Assembly: GCA_030950365.1 (NCBI GenBank)
Contig: JAUZRQ010000042.1
Span: 40,166-104,165, forward strand
Direction of reading: 5' to 3'
DNA from: Candidatus Zhuqueibacterota bacterium
GTDB lineage: Bacteria; Zhuqueibacterota; Zhuqueibacteria; Zhuqueibacterales; Geothermadaptataceae
Length of the DNA stretch: 64,000 bases
Positions within the stretch are counted from its first letter, which is position 1; each line of letters starts with the position of its first letter. Below the pieces are notes generated by a model that saw nothing but the letters and a program-made list of their open reading frames with translations, was not told the origin of the DNA and did no database searches. Positions 1-8,945 of this stretch are shown here, in pieces. The position numbers were made by a program, and so were the translations under genes.

Positions 1-561
1 GAGGATCAGAAAGTTTTTATCGGCGACATCCGCGCCTACTGGCCCGATGGCATTGAAAATTGGGACTATTTTGTGAGCTGGAAAAACGGGACGCCGCGGG
101 TGTATCCCGAAAGCTGGTTTTGGATCAACCACCGGGAGGCGGTGATGGCGCTCACGTATGAGGACATGAATTGCAGCAGCGCCGGCGATTACGACCGCTC
201 CGCTCAGGCCATTCTGGCTGGCGTGCGGGATTATCTCAATCTTGGCCAACCCACGGGAATCGCACTTAATGAATCATCGAGCGCACTGCCGCGCCATCTG
301 AGCCTGGATGCGCTATATCCGAATCCGATATCCGATCCGGGCAATGGGATTCTGCGCTTTTATCTTCCCGCCGCGGACAATGTTTCGCTGATCATTTATG
401 ACATGCTTGGTCGCCGCATGCAAGCAGAGCGGATCATTGCGGGCCGCGCCGGCTGGCAGCGCCTTGTACTGCGGTTGCCACGCCTAGCCGCGGGGCGGTA
501 TTGGCTGGTGCTTCGGAGCCGGTTCGGCACACGCAGCCAGGGATTCGCCGTTCTGAATTGA
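1..561 (+). CDS. C-terminal part of a secreted protein with a T9SS-like sorting domain
   Basis: The reading frame is open from base 1, so the gene begins outside the window. A GTG at 73 is internal and there is no reason to start there. The last 80 or so residues, beginning LDALYPNPISDPGNG and continuing through LIIYDMLGRRM, LPRLAAGRYWLVL and GFAVLN, form a typical Por-secretion / type A C-terminal sorting domain (PNP box, a 'YDMLGR' strand, a final beta-strand). Such tails send proteins through the outer membrane in FCB-group bacteria. The upstream part (VFIGDIRAYWPDGIEN, DYDRSAQAILAGVRDYL) resembles a family I cannot name. The same kind of tail occurs on the subtilisin at 9.6-13.8 kb and on the partial gene at the right edge. 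The sorting domain is clear; the function of the body is unknown. Confidence 0.75.
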   Translation, partial: EDQKVFIGDIRAYWPDGIENWDYFVSWKNGTPRVYPESWFWINHREAVMALTYEDMNCSSAGDYDRSAQAILAGVRDYLNLGQPTGIALNESSSALPRHLSLDALYPNPISDPGNGILRFYLPAADNVSLIIYDMLGRRMQAERIIAGRAGWQRLVLRLPRLAAGRYWLVLRSRFGTRSQGFAVLN

Positions 562-740
562 ACGGCGGGTTTGTGTTGATTTCTGTTCATTCTTTTTCTA
601 TCTTGAAATGACTACCGAACAGATGCTTTTTGATTTGGATGTATTTGCACAGATCATAATCGACCTCGATTCCTGTGCCATGTATGATGGATGAGAATCC
701 TGCCGCTTTGAACCTCCCACCATGAATCGGGTGATTGGGC

Positions 741-2432
741 ATGCGTCATTGGATCAACATAGTTGCAGCCGTGTGCTTTCGGCTATTTGGCCGGGATTTG
801 ACCTTCCGCCATGCGCTGGCACTATCGGCGGCATTTCATTTCGGCATCATTGTTGTCTGCTCCGCCGTGGTGGCCCTGCTTCACTTTCATAGCGATGCCG
901 ACCTGCCCAAACGGCTGGAGTTCAGCTTCATGCCAGAGGACGAATCGACGGCGGCCATGGTCGGCATGCAGCCGCAGGCCTCGGCCTCATCGCGACCGGC
1001 CAATATCCCGGAGCATGTGCCGTTATCGCCCAAAGAGGAAATCATTCCCGAAGCACCGGTCAAAGATCATCTCAATTTTGAAGGCTCGATGAATGAAGCT
1101 CTGTCGGCGGATCGGCCGTTTGAAGCGCCGCTGGCTTCGAGCGCTCCGGGCGCCAATCTCACTGAGGCCTCACCCAATCCCAATTATCTGGACGTCGGGC
1201 CGGAGCCGTCTCCACTCCGCAGCACATTTGATTTTCGTGAGCGCCTGACGCATTCGCTGCAGCGCATCCCCCTACTCGATGAAGGGCTCCGATTCGTTCC
1301 GGCCAGCATTGCCATTCCTTACAAACAGCGCCGCAACATTCGTAAAAAAATCGAAAAGCTGGTCAAGAAACTGCCCCTCGAAGTGTATCAGGATACGGTG
1401 ATCACCTGGCAAGAAAACGGACAGAACTACACGACCGAACTCCAGCACGTTCCTGCGCCGGATGAGACGCAGTTCGATGAAATCGTAGTGACGGTGAGCC
1501 AGGTTGAAGGCGGCAGGCGGCTATCCACACAAATGCGCTTCCAGCGACTGGCTTTCTCACAGTTCGCTCAATTCGTGGATTACTGGGATCCGCAGGTCTC
1601 CATTCATGATGACGAGTTCGATGGCCGGTTTCACACCAACAGCGAATTCACCATCAGCGGACGCGGCGGCATTCATCCCCGATTTCGCGGCAAAGTGACC
1701 ACCACCGGCTACAGCATCGCGCCGTCGTCGCGCTTTTTCTTCCTCAACACCGATTCCGTTTTTCTGGATGGCATTGAAGTCGGCGTGGACATCATCCACT
1801 TTCCCAAGAATTTGAAGGCGTGGTTTCAGAACTTAGCCGAAGTGGATTCGCTGGCAAAAATTTTTGATCAGGAGACCTGGATCACGTTTCATCCAAACGG
1901 CAGCTTTTCCTGGCGGACCGCCAGATCGCCCCGCAGCGAGAACGTGCCGCTGCCCGTGGAACACGCCTACAGCATCCTCGGCCGTGAGAATGCGAAGCTG
2001 CATGTGAAGGGTGTGGTGCGGGGACGGGTACTGGTGTACAGCATGAAAAAAATCATCATCGACGGCAACATTACTTATGCGCGCCATCCGGCCATCGTTC
2101 ACGATTCACCGGATTACCTGGGGCTGGTGAGCGAAGGCGCCATTGAAATTGCGCCGCACAAAGTGACCGGCCCCGGCGACCTGTACATTCATGCAGCCAT
2201 TCTGGCCAAAGGCTATTTCCGGGTGCGAAACTTTTCCAGCGGCGGACCGGCCACGCTACATATTTATGGCAGCCTGAGCGCCGGCTCTCTCACCGCCACC
2301 GAACCGCGCTATGCCACCCGCATCCGATTCGATCGGCGGCTACAAAAACGTAGGCCACCCTATTTTCCCATGACCGACCGCTGGGAAATCATCGACTGGG
2401 ACGAACGCTGGTGGATGAGTAGCGAGGAATAA
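741..2432 (+). CDS. membrane-anchored protein with a DUF4900-like region
   Basis: A 563-residue protein with a single N-terminal transmembrane segment (about residues 25-50, HALALSAAFHFGIIVVCSAV) that looks like the anchor of a TonB-type energy transducer. A Pro/Ala/Ser-rich stretch of about 120 residues follows. The C-terminal half has the pattern of DUF4900 / PilX-like proteins: FHTNSEFTISGRGGIHP, FRGKVTT, then GRVLVYSMKKIIIDGNITYA, SPDYLGLVSEGAIEI and DLYIHAAILA. That beta-solenoid-like region is usually found in pilus-associated or surface-display proteins. I start at ATG 741 rather than TTG 735, two codons upstream. No close operon partner exists; the gene ends at a bidirectional hairpin shared with the convergent DUF2914 gene. 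The family assignment comes from remembered sequence pattern; the role is unknown. Confidence 0.6.
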   Translation: MRHWINIVAAVCFRLFGRDLTFRHALALSAAFHFGIIVVCSAVVALLHFHSDADLPKRLEFSFMPEDESTAAMVGMQPQASASSRPANIPEHVPLSPKEEIIPEAPVKDHLNFEGSMNEALSADRPFEAPLASSAPGANLTEASPNPNYLDVGPEPSPLRSTFDFRERLTHSLQRIPLLDEGLRFVPASIAIPYKQRRNIRKKIEKLVKKLPLEVYQDTVITWQENGQNYTTELQHVPAPDETQFDEIVVTVSQVEGGRRLSTQMRFQRLAFSQFAQFVDYWDPQVSIHDDEFDGRFHTNSEFTISGRGGIHPRFRGKVTTTGYSIAPSSRFFFLNTDSVFLDGIEVGVDIIHFPKNLKAWFQNLAEVDSLAKIFDQETWITFHPNGSFSWRTARSPRSENVPLPVEHAYSILGRENAKLHVKGVVRGRVLVYSMKKIIIDGNITYARHPAIVHDSPDYLGLVSEGAIEIAPHKVTGPGDLYIHAAILAKGYFRVRNFSSGGPATLHIYGSLSAGSLTATEPRYATRIRFDRRLQKRRPPYFPMTDRWEIIDWDERWWMSSEE

Positions 2433-2459
2433 AATTACCCCCAGATATTCTAAATACTT

Positions 2460-2494
2460 AAAATACCAGGCCCCATGAAGGTGCCTGGTATTTT
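2460..2494. terminator. bidirectional rho-independent terminator between convergent genes
   Basis: A perfect 12-bp stem (AAAATACCAGGC / GCCTGGTATTTT) with an 11-base loop lies between the stop of the DUF4900-like gene at 2432 and the stop of the DUF2914 gene at 2504. The A-rich left arm and T-rich right arm give a U-run in both directions, so it probably serves both genes. Confidence 0.8.
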
Positions 2495-2503
2495 ATTGCG
2501 TTT

Positions 2504-2905
2504 TCACTCGCTTTTCTCAATGGCAAATTTCGTTTCCCGTAACACGGCGCCATCCGGCCCGACCACTTCGACCCGCCAGTTGCCGCGCCAGCCCTTCCAC
2601 AGGTTTTTGGAACTCCAAGTCCGCCAGGAAACGCTGCGAACCGGCAGGGTCACCTCGGCCATGAGCGAATCGCCCCAGTACCACCGGTGTTTGATCTGGA
2701 TCTCTTGCTTTGCGCCTTTAATGTGCGTAAAGCAATACACCCGGCTGAGCGTATCCGGAAAGGCCGTAGCGGCGCCCTCGGGTTCACGGTCCACAATTTG
2801 TTTGCAAATTACCATACGTTCCACGGTGAGGCTATCCTGAGCCTCAAGAGAGGATTGAGAGAAAAACAACGCGAACAGAGCCAGAAACATCACGACATAT
2901 CGCAT
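2504..2905 (-). CDS. secreted DUF2914 protein
   Basis: A 133-residue protein with a signal peptide (MRYVVMFLALFALFFSQS, cut near SLEAQ). It is followed by one DUF2914 domain: VERMVICKQIVDREPEG, FPDTLSRVYCFTHIKGA, then WYWGDSLMAEVTLPV and VSWRTWSSKNL near the end. DUF2914 is a small beta-rich periplasmic domain of unknown function, often fused to or next to envelope stress or cell-wall genes. I chose ATG 2905 because AGGAGGTG lies just upstream and the signal peptide begins there; the longer in-frame version (from 2965) adds 20 residues that do not look like protein. It converges on the gene at 741-2432 and seems to be transcribed alone. Two conserved Cys could form a disulfide. Confidence 0.85.
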   Translation of the reverse strand: MRYVVMFLALFALFFSQSSLEAQDSLTVERMVICKQIVDREPEGAATAFPDTLSRVYCFTHIKGAKQEIQIKHRWYWGDSLMAEVTLPVRSVSWRTWSSKNLWKGWRGNWRVEVVGPDGAVLRETKFAIEKSE

Positions 2906-3257
2906 AATGCACCTCCTGTGTTGAATGAACGTCGTGAATGGTGAAAAGCAGCAACGCATCCCCAAAATAGCAATTTTTTTGCCATAAGCGCAATGGTTTT
3001 ATCGCTCATGGATGCAATCGGACGCGATTCTGGCTCCATCCATGAACAAGCTCATTTTTGGCCACCGGAGCAAACTAGAGTAGATACGCCAATAAAAAAC
3101 CCCCAGGCCACGACCCGATGACCTGAGGGTTCTGAGGAGGAAGGAAAACGACAAAAGGAGCTGTTGAAGATTATGCCCGGTGCGGTTATTGCAGCACCCG
3201 TCTTCTGTCGTGTCCATACTTAATAACCCAAAATGGATCGCAAAAGTTCCCGCGAAT
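2906..3257. other. intergenic stretch with one terminator
   Basis: No convincing gene. It holds the 3' end of the transcript that reads leftward from the HAD phosphatase, closed by the hairpin at 3093-3132, and then the presumed promoter region of the DUF2914 gene. A short leftward open frame crosses it but has no ribosome site or recognisable family. Confidence 0.6.
3093..3132 (-). terminator. strong rho-independent terminator downstream of the HAD/protease operon
   Basis: Reading leftward, AACCCTCAGGTCA and TGGCCTGGGGGTT pair over 13 bp (two G-U pairs) around an 8-base loop, followed at once by TTTTTATT. It sits about 125 bases after the stop of the HAD gene and would end the transcript of the protease and HAD genes. 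Confidence 0.8.
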
Positions 3258-3944
3258 TTACGAATTTTGCAAAACCGCCACAATGCGGTCCACATCGGAA
3301 AGGTCTTTCACCACAACATCGGCTTCGGCCTGGCGTAGCTCTTCTTCATCGTAGTGTCCCGTGGCCACGGCCATGGTTTTCGCACCATACGGCTTGGCGC
3401 AGGCCACATCCCGCGGCGTATCGCCGATGACCCACACATCGCTTCCGTTGACCGCCTCGCCCATCTGTTCGTGAAAGCGCCGCAAGGCCACCGGCACCAG
3501 CCGGTTGCGATCCGAATCGTCATCACCAAAAGCACCGAACGGAAAAAAGCGATCGAGATCGAAATGCGATAGTTTGATCCGTGCGCCTTCGTGGTAATTG
3601 CCGGTAAGCAGGCCCAGGTGCACCCCGGTCTGCCGACTGAGCTGCTGCAGCAGCGGCTTCACGCCGGGGAGGACGCGTTTTTGTGAATTATCTTTGCGGA
3701 TTTCCTCTCTGAGATAGGTCAAATACAATTGTTTAAACCGTTCGTGCGCCTCTTCGGTCGGTTCGATACCAGCTTTCTGGCAGGCATGATCAAAGATGAT
3801 CGGATCGGTCATTCCCGAAAGGGTGATGCCTTTCAGGCCATCTTCAACGCCAAACAACTCATAAAAAGCCCGCGTCATGGCGCGGGCCCCGGATCCCCCG
3901 GTTAGCAATAGCGTACCATCGATGTCGAAAAGCAGAATCTTCAT
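3258..3944 (-). CDS. HAD-superfamily phosphatase (phosphoglycolate phosphatase-like)
   Basis: A 228-residue HAD hydrolase. Motif I is LLFDIDGTLL at the N-terminus (nucleophile and acid/base Asp). The helical cap follows (RAFYELFGVEDGL to about residue 90), motif II/III lie near LGLLTGNY and the Lys region, and motif IV is WVIGDTPRDVACAKPYG, giving the metal-binding Asp. This matches the Gph/PGP-like subfamily, which dephosphorylates small phosphometabolites; the substrate cannot be read from sequence. It starts 23 bases after the stop of the tail-specific protease and is probably co-transcribed with it; GGAGAGG lies upstream of the ATG. The terminator at 3093-3132 closes the unit. Confidence 0.9.
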   Translation of the reverse strand: MKILLFDIDGTLLLTGGSGARAMTRAFYELFGVEDGLKGITLSGMTDPIIFDHACQKAGIEPTEEAHERFKQLYLTYLREEIRKDNSQKRVLPGVKPLLQQLSRQTGVHLGLLTGNYHEGARIKLSHFDLDRFFPFGAFGDDDSDRNRLVPVALRRFHEQMGEAVNGSDVWVIGDTPRDVACAKPYGAKTMAVATGHYDEEELRQAEADVVVKDLSDVDRIVAVLQNS

Positions 3945-3967
3945 GCTTTGAAGAACCTCTCCTCCGG

Positions 3968-6064
3968 TTAATGGATCGATCCGGTCAGGGAATGCGTGGA
4001 AAAGATGATGTAATCGGCCAGGATGTGAGCCGTCTCTTCCAGTTGATAATCGTTTTTTTCTTCCCGGTCCTTTTTGTCTTTATCCTCGTCCTTTTCGCCT
4101 TCTTTCAGCGGGGGCAGGCCTTTGGCCGCGCGCCGGGCGTTTTGTCGGTTCAGTCGTTTTTGCTTGGCTCTCTCACGCTCCTGCCGGCGCTTGGCTTCAT
4201 TCAAAGATACCACCTTTTTATTTTTATTGATGCGGTATTCTTCGATGTCCTGACGCAAAAATTTGAACTCGGGATTTTCATTGGCACGAATGCGGTGCCG
4301 CACGCGCAGCTTGGGAATAATGTCGGTCAAATCAGCGAATTTTTCGTACTTTACCGGCTTGATCTGATCCCATGCCAGCGCATTCGGGCGAGTGCTTTCA
4401 CCGATGTCCATGTACTGGTAAATCGACGGAAACTGAATATCGGGCCACACGCCGCGGTGCTGAGTGCTGCCGCCGTTGACGCGGTAAAATTTAGCCACGG
4501 TAATTTTGAGCTGCCCTAGTTTTTTGTCCCGCGCTCGGAAAAACCGGTTCAGGGGTATCAAATTCTGCACCGTGCCTTTGCCAAATGTTTGCGTGCCCAC
4601 CACGATCCCGCGACCGTAATCTTGAATCGCTGCGGCAAAAATTTCCGAAGCTGACGCGCTATAACGATCCACCAACACAGCCAGCGGTCCGCCATATACG
4701 ATTCCCGGGTCCGGATCGCCACCGTAATTGATGCGACCATTGGAGTGGCGCACCTGCACCACCGGACCACGCTTAATGAACAGGCCAGTCACTTCGATGG
4801 CCTCCTGCAGGGAGCCGCCGCCGTTGCGACGCAGATCGATCACCACGCCATCGACCTGTTTGGCTTCCAGCTCTTTCAGCAGCCGGCGCACATCTTTGGC
4901 GGTGCTCTTGAAATCGCGATCACCGCGCTCTTGCGCCGCAATGTCGGAATAAAACGTCGGGATCTTGATCACACCAATCTTGTAGTGCTTGCCTTCGTGA
5001 TCGATCTCCAGGATTCTACTTTTCGCCGCCTGCTCTTCCAGCTTTATCTTGTCGCGTTTCAGTACCACCACTTTGGGCGGATCGCCGGGCTCGGCGCCGG
5101 CCGGCAGAATCTGCAGTTTAACGATCGTACCGCGCTTGCCGCGAATCAGTTGCACCACGTCATCCAGCCGCCAGCCGATAACATCCACGAACTCACCATC
5201 CTGCCCCTGCGCCACGCCGATGATGCGGTCGTTGGCATGCAGCTCGCCGCTGAAATACGCCGGACCGCCGGGAATAATCTCCACGATTTTGGTGTAATCG
5301 TCCTCGGTTACCAGCCGCGCGCCGATGCCTTCATAAGATAGGCTCATTTGTATGCGAAAATTGTCCGAGGTGATGGGCGAAAAATAGTTAGTATGCGGAT
5401 CGTACGTTTCGGTCACGGCATTCATGAAAAGCTGAAAAACGTCCTCGCTGTTGTATTGCCGGATCCGCTTGCGCAAATTTTTATAGCGTTTGGTCAGGGT
5501 TTCCACAATGCCGTCCCAGTCCTTGCCATTGAGCTTCAGATTCAGGGCCTCGTTTTTCAGCCGCTTACGCCATAATTCGTCGAGCTCCTGCCGCGTGCGG
5601 GGCCACGGCGCGTCCTTGCGGTTGTACTGAAAGTACTCGTCCTTGGTGAAGTCGAAGGGGGTTTGCAGCCGATTCAGCGCATAATCGACGCGCTCTTCCA
5701 CCCGCTGGCGGTAGAGATTGAAAATTTCATAGGCCGGATCCAGGTTCCCCCGACGCACATCGTCATCCAGTTCATAGCGGTATTTTTCAAACTGGCGGAT
5801 ATCCGAAACGAGAAAGTAAAATTTGTTGTAATCCAGGTCTTCAAGGTAACGGTCCAGAATTTCCGACGAGAGCGAATCATTCAGATGATAATGTTCATAG
5901 TGATATTGGTAAAGCAATTTCGCAATGGTCTGGCTCAATCCCGGATGATGCGCTTCAGGCAAGATTTTCTCCGCTGCCTGCAATGGCAGAATCAGCAAGC
6001 TGAGCACTAGCGCATGCAGGACGATCCTTCGATAAGTATGCCGATTATTCAGGAGTTGTTTCAT
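3968..6064 (-). CDS. prc: tail-specific carboxy-terminal protease (S41A, Prc/Tsp type)
   Basis: A 698-residue periplasmic processing protease of the Prc family. It has a signal peptide (residues 1-30, ending LPLQAAEK). An alpha-helical N-terminal domain leads to a PDZ domain around residues 230-320 (SYEGIGARLV, GGPAYFSGEL, NDRIIGV). The S41 core follows: GVVIDLRRNGGGSLQEAI, then DRYSASASEIFAAAIQDYG with the catalytic Ser, and GTQTFGKGTVQ with the catalytic Lys. The C-terminus is the charged DUF3340-like region of bacterial Tsp, ending with a KEGEKDEDKDKKD stretch. AAGGAG precedes the ATG. Prc trims or degrades periplasmic and outer-membrane lipoproteins, including murein hydrolases. The length and order match E. 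coli Prc. Confidence 0.95.
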   Translation of the reverse strand: MKQLLNNRHTYRRIVLHALVLSLLILPLQAAEKILPEAHHPGLSQTIAKLLYQYHYEHYHLNDSLSSEILDRYLEDLDYNKFYFLVSDIRQFEKYRYELDDDVRRGNLDPAYEIFNLYRQRVEERVDYALNRLQTPFDFTKDEYFQYNRKDAPWPRTRQELDELWRKRLKNEALNLKLNGKDWDGIVETLTKRYKNLRKRIRQYNSEDVFQLFMNAVTETYDPHTNYFSPITSDNFRIQMSLSYEGIGARLVTEDDYTKIVEIIPGGPAYFSGELHANDRIIGVAQGQDGEFVDVIGWRLDDVVQLIRGKRGTIVKLQILPAGAEPGDPPKVVVLKRDKIKLEEQAAKSRILEIDHEGKHYKIGVIKIPTFYSDIAAQERGDRDFKSTAKDVRRLLKELEAKQVDGVVIDLRRNGGGSLQEAIEVTGLFIKRGPVVQVRHSNGRINYGGDPDPGIVYGGPLAVLVDRYSASASEIFAAAIQDYGRGIVVGTQTFGKGTVQNLIPLNRFFRARDKKLGQLKITVAKFYRVNGGSTQHRGVWPDIQFPSIYQYMDIGESTRPNALAWDQIKPVKYEKFADLTDIIPKLRVRHRIRANENPEFKFLRQDIEEYRINKNKKVVSLNEAKRRQERERAKQKRLNRQNARRAAKGLPPLKEGEKDEDKDKKDREEKNDYQLEETAHILADYIIFSTHSLTGSIH

Positions 6065-6376
6065 GTGGCCTTCTCCTTATTCAATAGCATCCGGATTGGA
6101 AGCGAACCATCCTAACCTATTTATTGGAATCGCTCTCAAAGTTGAATATAGAATATCTCATGCATAAATACAAATATTTCTATCGTGTTTACAGATTTTT
6201 ATTCGTAGCAATTCAACATGTAGCCTCTTTGTCATTCCGACTTTCAGCAGCGACCGAAAGGGAGCTACTGGATTGCCGGAATCTCATTCCCGCCTTGCTC
6301 CCTGGAAAAAGATTTCGGTATCTTTCGCCATTCCCTTTCGCGGATTGGCGAAAAAAACGGATAAAAGCGGATCGCA
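6065..6376. other. intergenic region upstream of the protease gene
   Basis: An AT-rich stretch of 312 bases that must carry the promoter of the protease gene and the 3' end of the comEC transcript. An imperfect inverted repeat (TTTCGCCATTCC / GGATTGGCGAAA) lies at 6323-6353, but in the leftward direction the T-run comes before the stem, so it is not a standard terminator for comEC. No gene seen. Confidence 0.5.
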
Positions 6377-8758
6377 TTACCGCACCACCCGAATCCGTCT
6401 GCCATCCGAAACCACCACAACGGCACCGTGATGCGCCGTGCTGAGCACCTCGCTTTGCAGCCGGTGCAGTCGCAAAACCACGCCGGCATCTGGAAATCCG
6501 TATCGATTGAGGCCGGCGTACGATAGCAGAGAAATCCGCGGCCGTACTCTCCGTAAAAATTCCGGATGACTGGACGTTTTGCTGCCGTGATGGCCGACTT
6601 TTAAAACATCGGCATGCAGCAGCTTTGCAAAAGGCAAGGTCTGAAGCTCACCGCGGCGTTCTGTATCACCGGCAAACAGGAATGACGTGCGACCGTACAC
6701 CACCTTCACCAGCAGCGAAGCATGATTGAGCTGCTTCTGCCGGCGCGCATCCGCAGGCGATGGGCCCATGATCCACACCTGTGCCGGCGCAAAATCGCGC
6801 AGCACCTGGCCGCGCCGCAGAACGCGAATAGCAATATGCCGCCGCCGGGCCTGCCGCAACGACCGGCGAAACAGGTTGTTATGGTAAACTGTATCCGCGA
6901 CCAGGATGTTTCCGATTTTAACCGTTCTGATTAAACTCCGCAAACCGCCAATATGATCCGCATGCGGATGGGTGAGCAGTACGGCGTCGAGCGAAGCGAT
7001 GGATTTGTGGCGCAAAGCGGGCAACAGGATGCGCTCGCCGCTGTCGGTGGGCTGCAGCGGCCCGGCATCAATCAGAAGGGTTTGTTTTGTGGGAAACTCA
7101 ATGAGCGCGGCATCGCCCTGCCCGACATCAAAAAACGTCACGCGCAGGTGGCGGCCACCGTTCTGAACGCCCTGCCAGACCATGACATTGACCAACAGCA
7201 GCCCCGCCAGCATCAGCCACCGCCGCAGTGGCCGGTTGCGCCACTCCAGGGCCATCACCAGCAGCACATAGGCCAGCATCAGCAGGGGAACCGGCGGATA
7301 AACCTGTTCAATGCTGGCGAAGGGGAGGCCGGCGAACCAATCCGTGGCCGATAACACCAGCCGCACCAGGCCGCTTGCCGCCATGGCAGGCGGAACCGCC
7401 GCCGTCCATGAAAACGCACTCACGGCCAGCGCGAGAAACGCGCCGCAAACAACCAAAAAAATGGCTGGCACGATGAGCAAATTACTCAGGAGCGCCACCA
7501 GCGACACGCGGCCGAAATACACCGCCGCAAACGGCAGGGTACCCAGTTGCGCGGCCAGAGAGACCGCCGTCAACTCCAGCAGATAGCGCACCGCCCGAAA
7601 GCGGTAGCCGCACTTCAGCAAAGGTACGGTCAGAAACATCGATTTGAATTTCGGGAACACATACAGGATGCCAGCCACGGCAGCGAAGGAGAGCTGAAAG
7701 CCGGGCAAAAACAGGTCACCAGGGCGAACAATCAGAATCAGTAAACCGGCCGCCGCCAGCAGATTTTCACCTCGGGTGGGCCGGTCGAGCAGCCGGGCAA
7801 CGAGAAATAGCGAACCCATGGTGGCCGCGCGGATGACCGGCGGCTTCAGGCCCGTGAGCAGGGCATAAAACCAGATGCCGGCCAGCACGAACAGGCTAAA
7901 CGGCCGCCGCGGCAACCGCAGCAGGGCGGCCAGGCCCCAGAATATCAGCAGCACAAACCCCACATGCAGCCCGGACACGGCCAGGATGTGTATCACGCCG
8001 CTGCGGGAAAAGGCTTCCAGAGTATCGCGCGGAATGCTGCTGCGTAGCCCGAGCAACACGCCACGCAACAGCGGCACGCTTTTCTCATAGAACAACCGGT
8101 CGATGCGCTCGCCAAGACGCTCCTGCAGCGTCCACGTCCATTTTCGCAGCGGCAGCGCCGGCGACCGCTGCCCGAGCTTCACCAGCCAGCCATCCCGGCG
8201 AATCAGCACCAGCGCCTGAACGCCGTGCGCCTGCTCATAGCGCAACCGGTTGAACGCGCCGGGATTGCGCCGCGCCAGCGGCCTGACGATGTAGCCGGCA
8301 AACAGGACATCATCGCCGATTTGCACGGAAAACGAATCCGGCGCAAAGACGCGCACCCGGCCGCGGGCCGCATGCCAGCCCGTGCTGTCCCGCATGGCGT
8401 GCAACTGCACCACGAACGACTGCGAATGCGCGCCCGGTTTTGCCGGACTTCCCACGGTACCCGCCAGGTGTAGGCGTGTGTAAGGTGGCACTAGCTGCAG
8501 CCGCGGATCGCTCGAATGGGCTTTTTGCAGGGCCCAGCGCGCCACGCCCAGGCCGAACCAGGCGATCAGCAACAGTGCGGTGGGCAGAATTTCCCGCCTG
8601 CGAACAAAGTACGCCCCAATCAGGCATGCCGTGGTAAAGAGCAATCCAATCGGCAGGACCGAGCGTGGCGGCAACCTTTCAGCAAGAACGATGCCGACCG
8701 CGAAGGTCAATGCGATCGGCACCAGTGGTTGGTGCCGGAATCCGTCCCCCTTGGGCAT
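6377..8758 (-). CDS. comEC: ComEC/Rec2 DNA-uptake channel protein
   Basis: A 793-residue polytopic membrane protein with the full ComEC order. N-terminal transmembrane segments lead to a DUF4131 region (residues 60-190). The competence domain follows (SGVIHILAVSGLHVGFVLL and many membrane helices to about 510). The C-terminal metallo-beta-lactamase domain contains VTFFDVGQGDAALIEF, LLTHPHADHIGGL and VLKVGHHGSKTSS. In natural transformation the channel carries single-stranded DNA over the inner membrane, and the MBL domain is thought to be the nuclease that degrades one strand. GAGGAG precedes ATG 8758. No comEA is nearby. Full-length with an intact HxHxDH motif, so probably functional. Confidence 0.95.
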   Translation of the reverse strand: MPKGDGFRHQPLVPIALTFAVGIVLAERLPPRSVLPIGLLFTTACLIGAYFVRRREILPTALLLIAWFGLGVARWALQKAHSSDPRLQLVPPYTRLHLAGTVGSPAKPGAHSQSFVVQLHAMRDSTGWHAARGRVRVFAPDSFSVQIGDDVLFAGYIVRPLARRNPGAFNRLRYEQAHGVQALVLIRRDGWLVKLGQRSPALPLRKWTWTLQERLGERIDRLFYEKSVPLLRGVLLGLRSSIPRDTLEAFSRSGVIHILAVSGLHVGFVLLIFWGLAALLRLPRRPFSLFVLAGIWFYALLTGLKPPVIRAATMGSLFLVARLLDRPTRGENLLAAAGLLILIVRPGDLFLPGFQLSFAAVAGILYVFPKFKSMFLTVPLLKCGYRFRAVRYLLELTAVSLAAQLGTLPFAAVYFGRVSLVALLSNLLIVPAIFLVVCGAFLALAVSAFSWTAAVPPAMAASGLVRLVLSATDWFAGLPFASIEQVYPPVPLLMLAYVLLVMALEWRNRPLRRWLMLAGLLLVNVMVWQGVQNGGRHLRVTFFDVGQGDAALIEFPTKQTLLIDAGPLQPTDSGERILLPALRHKSIASLDAVLLTHPHADHIGGLRSLIRTVKIGNILVADTVYHNNLFRRSLRQARRRHIAIRVLRRGQVLRDFAPAQVWIMGPSPADARRQKQLNHASLLVKVVYGRTSFLFAGDTERRGELQTLPFAKLLHADVLKVGHHGSKTSSHPEFLRRVRPRISLLSYAGLNRYGFPDAGVVLRLHRLQSEVLSTAHHGAVVVVSDGRRIRVVR

Positions 8759-8865
8759 GGTCTCCTCATCGAAGTTTCATGATTCACGGCCGGTTGAGGT
8801 GCCGGCGCGATGTGAAGGCGTGGTGTGTTGAATTGCGTGCAGGCCGGGGGGTGCACTGCTTTTGT

Positions 8866-8945
8866 ACAGGCTGACAGCCTGTGGCACAAGCTTCCAGCTT
8901 GTGGCAGCAGCCACGTGGCAATATTTCACAAGCCGGAGGCTTGTG
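8866..8945. repeat. cluster of palindromic CACAAGC-type repeats
   Basis: Four short palindromes in a row: ACAGGCTGACAGCCTGT (8866-8882), CACAAGCTTCCAGCTTGTG (8885-8903), CCACGTGG (8911-8918) and CACAAGCCGGAGGCTTGTG (8927-8945). They abut the stop codon of coaE. The same CACAAGCTT/CACAAGCC words recur at 50.65-50.78 kb. They could act as 3'-end hairpins for coaE or be a REP-like dispersed family. Confidence 0.7.

Noticed and set aside
3093..3295. A leftward reading frame rich in Leu codons just before the strong hairpin at 3093-3132, as in an amino-acid attenuator leader
   Set aside because: The genes further left (DUF2914) are not amino-acid biosynthetic, there is no ribosome site, and the hairpin is explained as the terminator of the HAD operon.
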